Shown: positions 1 to 6,825 of the stretch, one piece after another
How positions within the stretch are numbered: the stretch's first letter is position 1
Layout of the letters: each line of letters begins with the position of its first letter
Assembly: GCA_904420055.1 (NCBI GenBank)
Contig: CAJFTV010000131.1
Location: 1 to 10,803 of the forward strand
Origin: Candidatus Alloscillospira gallinarum
GTDB lineage: Bacteria > Bacillota > Clostridia > Oscillospirales > Oscillospiraceae
DNA length: 10,803 nucleotides
Direction of reading: 5' to 3'
Made by a program: the position numbers and the translations under genes
The notes under the pieces: generated by a model
Seen by the model: the letters and a program-made list of their open reading frames with translations, nothing else
Databases searched by the model: none
Told to the model about the DNA's origin: nothing

Positions 1-2
1 AA

Positions 3-117
3 GGCAGCATATGGCAATATATCAAAGCGGCAAGCGCTTTGATATAATCACTGTGTGATTATTTTACGCGCATGTCGCCTGTAAAGGCGACGCGCTGGGA
101 TAAAAAGCCATGCTGCC
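3..117 (+). other. Nested inverted repeats: possible four-way-junction RNA or palindromic element
   Basis: Seen by eye: bases 3-15 pair with 107-117 (8 bp, a 2-base AT bulge, then 3 bp). Inside lie three hairpins. P2 has 12 perfect bp (18-29 with 35-46) and a GCAAG loop. P3 has 6-8 bp (44-51 with 55-62) and a TGT loop; it shares up to three bases with P2. P4 has GTCGCC at 74-79 pairing with GGCGAC at 86-91, extended by GCGC at 68-71 pairing with 92-95 across another AT bulge. Read as RNA this gives a four-way junction of about 115 nt. It matches no riboswitch or ncRNA family I can recall. It could also be a miniature palindromic element or a promoter with operators. Function unknown. Confidence 0.45.
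18..48 (+). promoter_or_regulatory. Candidate extended -10 promoter overlapping a palindromic operator-like site
   Basis: TATAAT at 43-48 is a perfect -10 hexamer, preceded by TG at 40-41, giving an extended -10 (TGnTATAAT). No good -35 hexamer lies 16-18 bases upstream, which is tolerable for extended -10 promoters. Directly upstream, AAGCGCTT at 32-39 is an 8-bp palindrome of the kind bound by LacI-family repressors, though two conserved positions of the CcpA cre consensus are missing. The wider 12-bp dyad 18-46 covers the same bases. If used, transcription would begin near base 55 and leave a leader of about 165 nt before the lipoprotein gene. Confidence 0.33.
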
Positions 118-206
118 GAAGCATTGGTATAAAGCTGAAAAATAGTTATGCGTGGATGTATGCAAAAAACGGTGAAACAGAAGTTATGGTATTCCAGTGG
201 CGAGAC

Positions 207-224
207 GGGAGGTTAGGGCTGTTG
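207..224 (+). promoter_or_regulatory. Ribosome binding site fixing the TTG start of the lipoprotein gene
   Basis: GGGAGG at 207-212 lies 9 bases before TTG at 222. Starting there gives MGHKVKAF followed by a hydrophobic stretch and a lipobox. The longer in-frame start at base 72 would add 50 residues with no export character and has no such site. Confidence 0.75.
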
Positions 225-1550
225 GGACACAAAGTTAAAGCATTTGCAATATCAGTACTGCTTGTCATTTTGGCAGTTTGTGCTTCAGGGTGTTCGGCTT
301 CGACATCCGACAGCCTTTACAAGCTGCCTGAGGCAACAGATAATTATAAAAAGATACAGCAGAAGATTGATGAAATTCAGGCCAGAGGTGAGGAATTTGC
401 GGCTCCGGTTGCCGGGTATAACAGACAGGCTATCCAGCTCCATGATTTAGACGGCGACGGGGAGGAAGAGGTAATCGCCTTTTTCCGGACGAATGAGGAA
501 AAGCCGCTGAAAATTTATATTCTGAAGTCAAACGGAGAAAACTACGATATTGTAGCCAAGATTGAGGGCGACGGCACGGCGGTTGATACCATAGCGTATG
601 TGGATATGGACGGCGACAGCATAACGGAGCTTATACTTGGCTGGCAGATGAGCTCCTCAGTAAAGCTCATGACAATATACTCTATCCGGGAGTATCAGCC
701 TGTGCAGCTTGCCACCGACAGTTACTCTACATATACTTACTGCGACATGGACGGAGACGGGGACAACGAGGTGACCGCGTTTCACATGGACACTACAGAC
801 AGTGTGAGTGACATGACAATGTACATGCTTATGAGTGACGGGGAGATGGTGTCATATGCGGCAAACCTGTCCTCAAGCGCTGACACCATAGCAAAGGTGC
901 AGAATGGAATATTTGGCGGAGGTCACGCATTGTATGTGGACAGTGCCAGAGGAAACGGTGTTATAACAGACATTATAGTGTTTAATGACGAGACTCTTAC
1001 AAACATAACTGTCGACCCTGATACGGGGGACAGCGATACCTACAGGCCTTACAGTGTGTATTCAAGCGATATCGACAAAAACGGGCGCGTTGAGGTGCCC
1101 ATTGCCGTGTCGCTGCCTGCGGTGTCTGACACTACATATTATCTGCTGGACTGGAACTTATACGCATATGACGGTGAGGCCAGCATAGTACTAACGACTT
1201 ACCACAACTACTCTGACGGGTGGTATCTCATTGTCCCTGGCGAATGGAAGGAGACAATTACCATACGAAGAGAGGACAACGTGTCGGGAGAGCGTACAGT
1301 TGTATTTTCCGCAATTACCGGAGAAAGCGGAGGAAAGCCTGAGACAGAGGACTTTTTAAAGATTTATTCCCTGTCTGGGGACAACAAGGAGGACAGGTCC
1401 GCGCTTGACGGACGGTTTATCATCACAACAGAAGAGGATAAAATTTATGCCGGGGAGATTGTGGGCAATACAATGGCAGATTTGACTGCGGGATATATAA
1501 GAGGCAACTTTGGAATAATACACACGGACTGGACGACAGACCCGTCGTGA
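222..1550 (+). CDS. Lipoprotein with FG-GAP/VCBS-like acidic-loop repeats
   Basis: The 442-residue product begins with a lipoprotein signal: basic residues (HKVK), a hydrophobic core and a lipobox ending in Cys24 (CASGC). It should be lipid-anchored on the outer face of the cytoplasmic membrane. The mature part carries loops of the form DxDGDGxxE at about 75-83 (DLDGDGEEE), 128-136 (DMDGDSITE), 175-183 (DMDGDGDNE) and 283-291 (DIDKNGRVE), plus a degenerate one at 240-250 (DSARGNGVITD). Each is followed by a short hydrophobic strand. Spacing of roughly 45-65 residues fits beta-propeller blades (FG-GAP/VCBS type, often calcium-binding) and not tandem dockerin repeats. The response-regulator ribosome binding site begins two bases after its stop, so the genes are co-transcribed. 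An accessory role in sensing for the downstream kinase is inference; no enzymatic motif was seen. Confidence 0.85.
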   Translation: MGHKVKAFAISVLLVILAVCASGCSASTSDSLYKLPEATDNYKKIQQKIDEIQARGEEFAAPVAGYNRQAIQLHDLDGDGEEEVIAFFRTNEEKPLKIYILKSNGENYDIVAKIEGDGTAVDTIAYVDMDGDSITELILGWQMSSSVKLMTIYSIREYQPVQLATDSYSTYTYCDMDGDGDNEVTAFHMDTTDSVSDMTMYMLMSDGEMVSYAANLSSSADTIAKVQNGIFGGGHALYVDSARGNGVITDIIVFNDETLTNITVDPDTGDSDTYRPYSVYSSDIDKNGRVEVPIAVSLPAVSDTTYYLLDWNLYAYDGEASIVLTTYHNYSDGWYLIVPGEWKETITIRREDNVSGERTVVFSAITGESGGKPETEDFLKIYSLSGDNKEDRSALDGRFIITTEEDKIYAGEIVGNTMADLTAGYIRGNFGIIHTDWTTDPS

Positions 1551-1551
1551 C

Positions 1552-1568
1552 GGAGGTTTTTGGTTTTG
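1552..1568 (+). promoter_or_regulatory. Ribosome binding site choosing TTG 1566 for the response regulator
   Basis: GGAGG at 1552-1556 is only 3 bases from the upstream TTG at 1560 but 9 bases from TTG 1566. The second gives MKKILVLEDE, the usual start of this family. Confidence 0.7.
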
Positions 1569-2249
1569 AAAAAGATACTTGTACTTGAAGATGAAGCCAG
1601 TATCAGGAGCTTTGTCGTTATAAACCTGAAGAGGGCGGGATATGAGCCGATTGAGGCAGAGACCGGTGCCCAGGCATTTGAGAGAATAAAGGAAAATCCT
1701 GACATAAGGGTGGCGCTTCTTGACATCATGCTGCCGGATATTGACGGATTTGAGGTGTGCAGAAGGATAAGAGCGGCCGACCCACATATGGGTATTATCA
1801 TGCTCACCGCAAGGACACAGGAGATGGACAAGGTGACGGGACTTATGACCGGCGCCGACGACTATGTGACGAAGCCCTTTTCGCCTGCGGAGCTTACTGC
1901 CCGCGTTGACGCGCTTTACAGGCGCATGGGCGGCGAGCATTTTGACAGCGGCGAGATGGTTCAGGGGCCGTTTAAGCTCAATACCAGAAACAGGACACTT
2001 GAAAAAAACGGTGTGAGAATTAAGCTCACGCAGGTGGAGTACTCCATAATGAAGATGTTTATGGATAATCCGGGAAAAGCTCTGTCCAGAGAAGACATTT
2101 TAAATACTGTATGGGGCAGGGACTATTTTGGCGAGCTTAAAATTGTAGACGTAAATATACGCAGACTCAGAATAAAGATTGAAGATGACTCCACAAACCC
2201 GACATATATTACAACTGTCTGGGGCTATGGATATAAGTGGGGACTGTGA
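1566..2249 (+). CDS. OmpR/PhoB-family response regulator
   Basis: A 227-residue DNA-binding response regulator, full length for the family. The receiver domain (about 1-115) shows the acidic pocket E8-D9, the phospho-acceptor D53 (LLDIMLPDIDG), the switch T81 (MLTAR) and K103 (DDYVTKPF). The C-terminal part (about 128-227) is a winged helix of the OmpR type, with KLTQVEYSIMKMF, SREDILNTVWG and the closing ITTVWGYGYKW wing. It should be phosphorylated by the kinase encoded next and then bind promoter DNA in the cytoplasm. It follows the lipoprotein gene with almost no gap. The target genes cannot be read from the sequence; self-regulation of this cluster is possible. The family assignment is secure; a more specific name (PhoB, ResD, WalR-like) is not justified. 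Confidence 0.96.
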   Translation: MKKILVLEDEASIRSFVVINLKRAGYEPIEAETGAQAFERIKENPDIRVALLDIMLPDIDGFEVCRRIRAADPHMGIIMLTARTQEMDKVTGLMTGADDYVTKPFSPAELTARVDALYRRMGGEHFDSGEMVQGPFKLNTRNRTLEKNGVRIKLTQVEYSIMKMFMDNPGKALSREDILNTVWGRDYFGELKIVDVNIRRLRIKIEDDSTNPTYITTVWGYGYKWGL

Positions 2250-2370
2250 TTTCAGAAGAAATTTTCACCGGAAGACGGTTGTGCCGGCGGTGACACGGGA
2301 TACAATATGATTTATGCGCCGGCGGGAGATAAAACCGGTACAGGCTTTTTGGATTGGAGATTTTTTGACA
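2250..2370 (+). other. Gap between response regulator and kinase with a GC-rich dyad
   Basis: About 120 non-coding bases separate two genes that are usually adjacent or overlapping. GCCGGCGG occurs twice (2283-2290 and 2318-2325). Because GCCGGC is self-complementary, the copies can pair to form a stem of about 8 bp with a 27-base loop. GGAGA at 2356-2360 is the likely kinase ribosome binding site. No terminator with a T-run is visible. Confidence 0.4.
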
Positions 2371-3804
2371 TTGAAAGAGAAAGCCGAAAAACGCAGGATA
2401 AGGAGCATACGGCACAGATGGATGCGCACGAGCATTATTGTGGTATCGGCCATTTTGGCGATAGTCGTCATGCTTTTTGTGCTGTTTATTCACAGATATT
2501 ACTATATGACGGCTCAGACAGGGCTGGAGACGAAGGTAAAGGCGGCCACAGGGTTTTTTAATTATTATGTGACCAGCACTTATGCCGAGTATTATGACAG
2601 CATTTACAGATACACCGAGACCTTTGAGGACGGAGACAAGCTGGAACTGCAGTTTATAGATACAAACGGACGTATATTAAAGTCAACAAACAGTATGACC
2701 TCCGGCGGAGCTCCGGGAACCGGAGACATAGCAGAGGTCTTGGCCACAGGGCAAATGGCGTCATATATCGGCCGGTCTTCAAGCGGAGAGCGGATTATGT
2801 CTGTGTCTGCGCCGATTACATACTCTGACGGACAGACTGTAGGCATAATCCGGTATGTTACAAGTACAAGTATCATAGACAGGCAGATTATAGGTGCGTC
2901 GGCGATAGCTGCCTGCATTGCAATTGTTGTGATATTGATTGTAGTAATTCTCAACATGATGTTTCTGCGCTCATTTGTGGAGCCTGTGGGTGATATAACT
3001 GAAATGGCAAAGCGCATTGCCGAAGGGAGCTACGGCGTACAGATAGAAAACTCATATGATGACGAAGTGGGCGAGATGGTTGACGCAATAAACGAGATGT
3101 CGATTAAAATTGCCCAGTCGGAAAAGATGCAGACTGGGTTTATATCCTCTGTCTCGCATGAGCTCCGGACGCCGCTGACAGCAATCACAGGCTGGAGTGA
3201 GACTATTTTGTATGATGAATCCCTTGACGGGGAGACGCGCCGGGGTGTCAATATTATCCTCCGCGAGGCAAAGCGGCTGACGAAGATGGTGGAGGAGCTT
3301 TTAGAGTTTACAAGGATTGAGGACGGAAGGTTTACCCTGAATATTGAGCAGATTGACATCGCCGCAGAGCTTGAGGATACCATATTTACATACAGGGAGC
3401 TTTTAAAACAGGAAGACCTTGAGATGACATATGAGCCCTGTGACGACGAGATACCCCTTATTCCGGGGGACCCGGAGCGCCTGAGGCAGGTTTTCCTGAA
3501 TATATTTGACAATGCGGCAAAGTACGCAAGAGATGGCGGGAAGATAGATGTGTCCGTAAAAATGGACAATGACTTTGTTATAATTACCGTGAGAGATTAC
3601 GGGCCGGGGCTTCCGGAGGACGAGCTTGAGCGGGTTAAGATGAAATTTTACAAGGGCAGCAATGCAACCGGGCGCGGCAGCGGAATAGGTCTTGCGGTAT
3701 GTGATGAGATTATACGTTACCACGGCGGCGGGCTTGTGCTGCAAAATGCCGAGGGCGGCGGACTTGCCGTTACTGTTACACTTCCGCTGAGGAGCGGAGT
3801 CTAA
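2371..3804 (+). CDS. Membrane sensor histidine kinase (HAMP, HisKA, HATPase)
   Basis: With the TTG start at 2371 (10 bases after GGAGA) the product has 477 residues; TTG 2365 and ATG 2314 are alternatives that only lengthen the N-terminus. A basic N-terminus precedes transmembrane segment 1 (about 21-40). An extracytoplasmic sensing region of about 130 residues follows, then transmembrane segment 2 (about 173-198) and a HAMP linker (about 199-251). The dimerisation/phospho-acceptor box SSVSHELRTPL contains His263. The ATP-binding domain has an N-box ending at about N381 (NIFDNAAKY), G1 DYGPG (409-413), the F-box (KFYKGS) and G2 GRGSGIGL (434-441). It should autophosphorylate and pass phosphate to the adjacent regulator. 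The signal is unknown; the lipoprotein encoded upstream is the natural candidate partner. Confidence 0.95.
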   Translation: MKEKAEKRRIRSIRHRWMRTSIIVVSAILAIVVMLFVLFIHRYYYMTAQTGLETKVKAATGFFNYYVTSTYAEYYDSIYRYTETFEDGDKLELQFIDTNGRILKSTNSMTSGGAPGTGDIAEVLATGQMASYIGRSSSGERIMSVSAPITYSDGQTVGIIRYVTSTSIIDRQIIGASAIAACIAIVVILIVVILNMMFLRSFVEPVGDITEMAKRIAEGSYGVQIENSYDDEVGEMVDAINEMSIKIAQSEKMQTGFISSVSHELRTPLTAITGWSETILYDESLDGETRRGVNIILREAKRLTKMVEELLEFTRIEDGRFTLNIEQIDIAAELEDTIFTYRELLKQEDLEMTYEPCDDEIPLIPGDPERLRQVFLNIFDNAAKYARDGGKIDVSVKMDNDFVIITVRDYGPGLPEDELERVKMKFYKGSNATGRGSGIGLAVCDEIIRYHGGGLVLQNAEGGGLAVTVTLPLRSGV

Positions 3805-3821
3805 AGACAAAAGGAGATACG

Positions 3822-4775
3822 ATGCAAAAAAAACACAGTGAGGAAGATGTCAAGTTTAAGACCTCGATAGGCGGCCAGGCGCTTATTGAGGGGATTATGA
3901 TGGCGGGGCCGGAGAAACAGGCCATTGTCGTCAGAACACCGGAGGGACTGGTTGTAAAAGAGGATGAGAGGAAGCTTGTAAAAAACAAGTACCCCATATT
4001 AGGCTGGCCTATAATACGCGGCTCGGTAAACTTCATTTCGAGTATGGTGACAGGTGTTAAGGCCCTGACATTTTCAGCCGAGTGCCAGCCGGAGGAGGAG
4101 CAGGAGGACCCGGGAAAGTTTGAAGAGTGGGTTAACAAAAAGCTGGAGAGCAAGAAGGCGGAGAAGGTGCTAATAGCGGTATCAGTGTTTGTGGGTATCT
4201 GCCTGTCTGTCGTGCTCTTTATGCTGCTTCCCACGGTGCTGACAGGGCTTTTAAACGGAGTTGTACACAGCCATATTGTGAAGAATATAATTGAGGGAGT
4301 TTTGCGAATCCTTATATTTTTGGGATACATGTGGCTGGCTACAAAGCTGGACGATATAAAGCGCGTGTGGCAATACCACGGGGCAGAGCACAAGACCATT
4401 TTCTGCTATGAGAAGGGCCTTCCGCTAACGGTGGAAAACTGCCGCCGCCAGAAACGGTTTCACCCACGGTGCGGTACGAGTTTTATGTTCCTTGTAATGA
4501 TTGTGAGCATACTGGTATTCTCTGTTGTGAGCTGGTCAAACGTCTGGATACGAATGGCCCTGAGGATACTGCTCCTGCCGATAGTTGTGGGGATAAGCTA
4601 TGAGCTTATCAAGCTTGCAGGGCGGTATGACAATATTGTTACCAGGATAATATCTGCGCCGGGCAAGGCGCTGCAGCACCTCACCACCAGGGAGCCGGAC
4701 GACTCCATGCTTGAGGTGGCCATTGAGGCACTGAAGCTTGTTATACCCGAAGAGCAGGGCAGCGACAAGTGGTGA
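3822..4775 (+). CDS. DUF1385 family membrane protein (YqhQ-like)
   Basis: A 317-residue protein carrying the family signature SIGGQALIEGIMM (15-27). It has several membrane segments (about 115-140, 148-170, then two more between about 220 and 265). A conserved YHGAEHKT motif begins at residue 185 (His186, His190), and RFHPRCGTSF includes His214 and Cys217. The family (Bacillus YqhQ, COG3872) has been described as a predicted metal-dependent enzyme; the His/Cys residues fit metal binding, but no reaction is assigned here. AAGGAG at 3811-3816 precedes the ATG by 5 bases, and the gene follows the kinase stop by 17 bases, so it is probably in the same transcript. DUF1385 directly before prmC is a familiar clostridial arrangement. 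Confidence 0.93.
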   Translation: MQKKHSEEDVKFKTSIGGQALIEGIMMAGPEKQAIVVRTPEGLVVKEDERKLVKNKYPILGWPIIRGSVNFISSMVTGVKALTFSAECQPEEEQEDPGKFEEWVNKKLESKKAEKVLIAVSVFVGICLSVVLFMLLPTVLTGLLNGVVHSHIVKNIIEGVLRILIFLGYMWLATKLDDIKRVWQYHGAEHKTIFCYEKGLPLTVENCRRQKRFHPRCGTSFMFLVMIVSILVFSVVSWSNVWIRMALRILLLPIVVGISYELIKLAGRYDNIVTRIISAPGKALQHLTTREPDDSMLEVAIEALKLVIPEEQGSDKW

Positions 4776-4844
4776 TTTCCAGGCGGTTAATGCGCCAGAA
4801 AAATGATAAGAGAGATTTACTGACATTTGGCAGAGTGATTTGCC

Positions 4845-4860
4845 GGGGTGATGGGAAATA
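4845..4860 (+). promoter_or_regulatory. Strong Shine-Dalgarno sequence before an apparent ATA start of prmC
   Basis: GGGGTGAT at 4845-4852 matches 7 of 8 bases of GAGGTGAT, the complement of the 16S rRNA 3' end. Its core ends 9 bases before ATA 4858. Reading from that ATA recovers the conserved PrmC N-terminus (KTYNDIYLAARKKL). In-frame TGA at 4849-4851 rules out any start further upstream. Confidence 0.5.
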
Positions 4861-5727
4861 AAGACGTACAACGATATATATCTTGCCGCCAGAAAAAAGC
4901 TGAAGGACGCCGGTGATGAGAGTTCCGACCTTGACGCAAAGCTCATGGCGGCCAAGGCTACAGGTAAGACGGTGGCGGGCTTTTTGCGGGACAGCCGCCT
5001 GTATGTAACCGACGATACATTTGAAAACGCCATGAATGCGATGATTAAAAGGCGGCTTGAGGGAGAGCCGGTGGCGTATATCACAGGCGAATGGGAGTTT
5101 TATGGGCTGCCGCTTTTTATAACGGACGACGTCCTGATACCGAGAAGCGACACGGAGGTCATAGTTGACCAGGCAATTGAGATACTGAAGGCAAAAGGGC
5201 CCGGAATGAGAGTTTTGGACCTCTGCTGCGGCAGCGGCTGTATTGGGCTGTCTATCGCTTATACTGTGCGCTCTGCAAGAATTGTGATGGTGGACATATC
5301 TGAAAAAGCCCTGAGCGTGAGCCGGTCAAACACCATAAGAAACGGACTTACGAAGAATGTGACGTGCGTGGGCGCGGACGCCATGGACAACCCGCCGCTG
5401 CTTTTGGGCTCGTTTGACATGATTGTGAGCAATCCGCCCTACATACCCACAAGGGTGATAAGTACCCTTGACACGTCGGTAAAGGACTATGAACCGGTGG
5501 GAGCACTGGACGGGGGCGAGGACGGCCTTGACTTTTTTCAGGCGATTGCAAAAAAGTGGAAAAAGCTTCTGCGTCCGGGGGGAATACTCATGTTTGAGTG
5601 CGGCGAGGGACAGAGCGGAAGCATAGCAGATATACTGCGCTCAAACGGATTTACAGATATTAAGAGATATAAGGACACTCTCGGAATTGAGAGGGTCATT
5701 TCAGGAAAGTACGCAGGAGGATATTAA
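4858..5727 (+). CDS. prmC: Peptide chain release factor N5-glutamine methyltransferase PrmC
   Basis: PrmC methylates the glutamine of the GGQ motif in release factors RF1 and RF2, using S-adenosylmethionine. From the ATA at 4858 the protein has 289 residues, close to the 277 of E. coli PrmC. The helical N-terminal domain is followed by GEPVAYITGEWEFYG (from residue 69) and LIPRSDTE. The SAM-binding loop is DLCCGSGCIG (from 121), and the diagnostic catalytic NPPY sits at 192-195. The first ATG in frame (4945) would remove 29 residues that clearly match the family, so it is unlikely to be the true start. CTG 4900 is the only other near-cognate option besides another ATA. The recA ribosome binding site lies inside the last codons. 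The usual partner prfA is not the next gene. Function is certain; the exact start is not. Confidence 0.93.
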   Translation: MKTYNDIYLAARKKLKDAGDESSDLDAKLMAAKATGKTVAGFLRDSRLYVTDDTFENAMNAMIKRRLEGEPVAYITGEWEFYGLPLFITDDVLIPRSDTEVIVDQAIEILKAKGPGMRVLDLCCGSGCIGLSIAYTVRSARIVMVDISEKALSVSRSNTIRNGLTKNVTCVGADAMDNPPLLLGSFDMIVSNPPYIPTRVISTLDTSVKDYEPVGALDGGEDGLDFFQAIAKKWKKLLRPGGILMFECGEGQSGSIADILRSNGFTDIKRYKDTLGIERVISGKYAGGY

Positions 5728-5730
5728 ACT

Positions 5731-6825
5731 ATGGCAGAAAAGAAGAGAGTGGAGCCGGCTGCTCCCGCAGGGGACAGGAAAAAGGCCCTTGAGACGGCTA
5801 TTGCACAGATAGAGAAAAACTACGGAAAAGGCTCGATAATGCGCCTTGGAGACGGAATGCAGGTAAATGTGGAGGCCATTCCCACGGGTTCAATATCGCT
5901 TGACCTGGCTCTTGGCATTGGCGGTGTTCCAAAGGGCAGAATTATAGAGATATACGGGCCCGAGTCCTCAGGTAAGACAACTCTTGCCCTGCATATCGTT
6001 GCTTCGGCGCAGAAAGCCGGAGGCGAGGCCGCCTTTATTGATGCGGAACACGCCCTGGAGCCGGCATATGCAAGGGCGCTGGGGGTCGATATTGAAAACC
6101 TTCTCATATCACAGCCTGACACAGGCGAGGACGCGCTGGCCATAACGGAGACGCTTGTGCGCTCCGGAGCCGTGGACGTGGTGGTAGTGGACTCTGTCGC
6201 CGCCCTTGTGCCGCGCAGTGAGATTGAGGGCGAGATGGGAGATTCAAGCGTGGGCGTGGTGGCAAGGCTCATGTCCCAGGCGCTGCGAAAGCTCGCAGGC
6301 TCAATATCCAAGACAAACTGCGTAGTCATATTTATAAACCAGCTGCGTGAAAAAATCGGCGTCGTGTACGGGAACCCGGAGACAACTCCGGGAGGCCGGG
6401 CGCTTAAATATTTTTCCAGTGTGAGAATTGACGTGCGTAGAATAGAGGCCATTAAAAACGGGTCCGAGATTGTGGGCAACAGGACAAGGGCCAAGATTGT
6501 AAAAAATAAGGTTGCGCCTCCGTTTAAAGAGGCGGAGTTTGACATCATGTACGGCGAGGGCATTTCCAAAATCGGCGAGATTATAGACCTGGGCGTAAAG
6601 CTCGACCTCATAGAAAAGGGCGGTGCGTGGTATACCGTTGGCGAGACGAGAATTCAGGGGCGTGACGGCGTAAAGCAGTATCTGAAGGAGCACCCGGAGC
6701 TTGTGGACGAGTTTGAGGCGAAGATTAAGGCAAATGCCGTGAAGCTGATGAGCCCGCAGGCGAGAATTGCCGCCAAGGCGGCAGGCAGGGCGGTTGACGT
6801 CTCTGCGGACGATTTTGAGGGCTGA
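5731..6825 (+). CDS. recA: Recombinase RecA
   Basis: The central homologous-recombination ATPase, which coats single-stranded DNA, drives strand exchange and triggers LexA self-cleavage. The product has 364 residues. After a variable basic N-terminus comes KNYGKGSIMRLGD, then the Walker A loop GPESSGKT (76-83). The Walker B region is DVVVVDSVAAL, followed by the L1 region PRSEIEGEMGD, then INQLREKIGVVYGNPETTPG spanning L2, and a C-terminal domain ending in an acidic DDFEG. AGGAGG at 5715-5720 lies 10 bases before the ATG, within the end of prmC. Only three bases separate the two genes. No GAAC-N4-GTTC (Bacillota LexA site) was found by eye upstream, so expression probably depends on the prmC transcript or a promoter inside prmC. 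Confidence 0.99.
   Translation: MAEKKRVEPAAPAGDRKKALETAIAQIEKNYGKGSIMRLGDGMQVNVEAIPTGSISLDLALGIGGVPKGRIIEIYGPESSGKTTLALHIVASAQKAGGEAAFIDAEHALEPAYARALGVDIENLLISQPDTGEDALAITETLVRSGAVDVVVVDSVAALVPRSEIEGEMGDSSVGVVARLMSQALRKLAGSISKTNCVVIFINQLREKIGVVYGNPETTPGGRALKYFSSVRIDVRRIEAIKNGSEIVGNRTRAKIVKNKVAPPFKEAEFDIMYGEGISKIGEIIDLGVKLDLIEKGGAWYTVGETRIQGRDGVKQYLKEHPELVDEFEAKIKANAVKLMSPQARIAAKAAGRAVDVSADDFEG

Noticed and set aside
100..130. GCCATGCTGCCGAAG resembling the tail of a c-di-GMP-I riboswitch
   Set aside because: The hallmark GACGCAAAGCC core and the GGCAAACC-type head are missing.
441..1100. Dockerin-like reading of the acidic loops in the lipoprotein
   Set aside because: Dockerins have two adjacent loops of about 22 residues. 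Here the loops are 45-65 residues apart, as in propeller repeats.
2307..2561. 84-codon frame overlapping the kinase start
   Set aside because: It lies out of frame over conserved kinase coding sequence, lacks a ribosome binding site and resembles no family.
4853..4859. GGGAAAT, a heptamer of the -1 frameshift type, in phase with ATG 4851
   Set aside because: A -1 slip would lead straight into TAA (4859-4861) and not into the prmC frame, which is +1 relative to ATG 4851.
4851..4916. 22-codon reading frame from ATG 4851 to TGA 4914, possibly with a prfB-like +1 shift into prmC
   Set aside because: The prmC frame itself encodes the family-like N-terminus across this stretch, so a late shift would replace conserved sequence with unrelated residues. 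No strong stimulatory site was seen at the TGA.
5820..6611. 263-codon minus-strand frame opposite recA, and similar long antisense frames
   Set aside because: These are shadows produced by codon bias in strongly conserved plus-strand genes; low-complexity Ser/Thr/Pro-rich translations with no ribosome binding sites.
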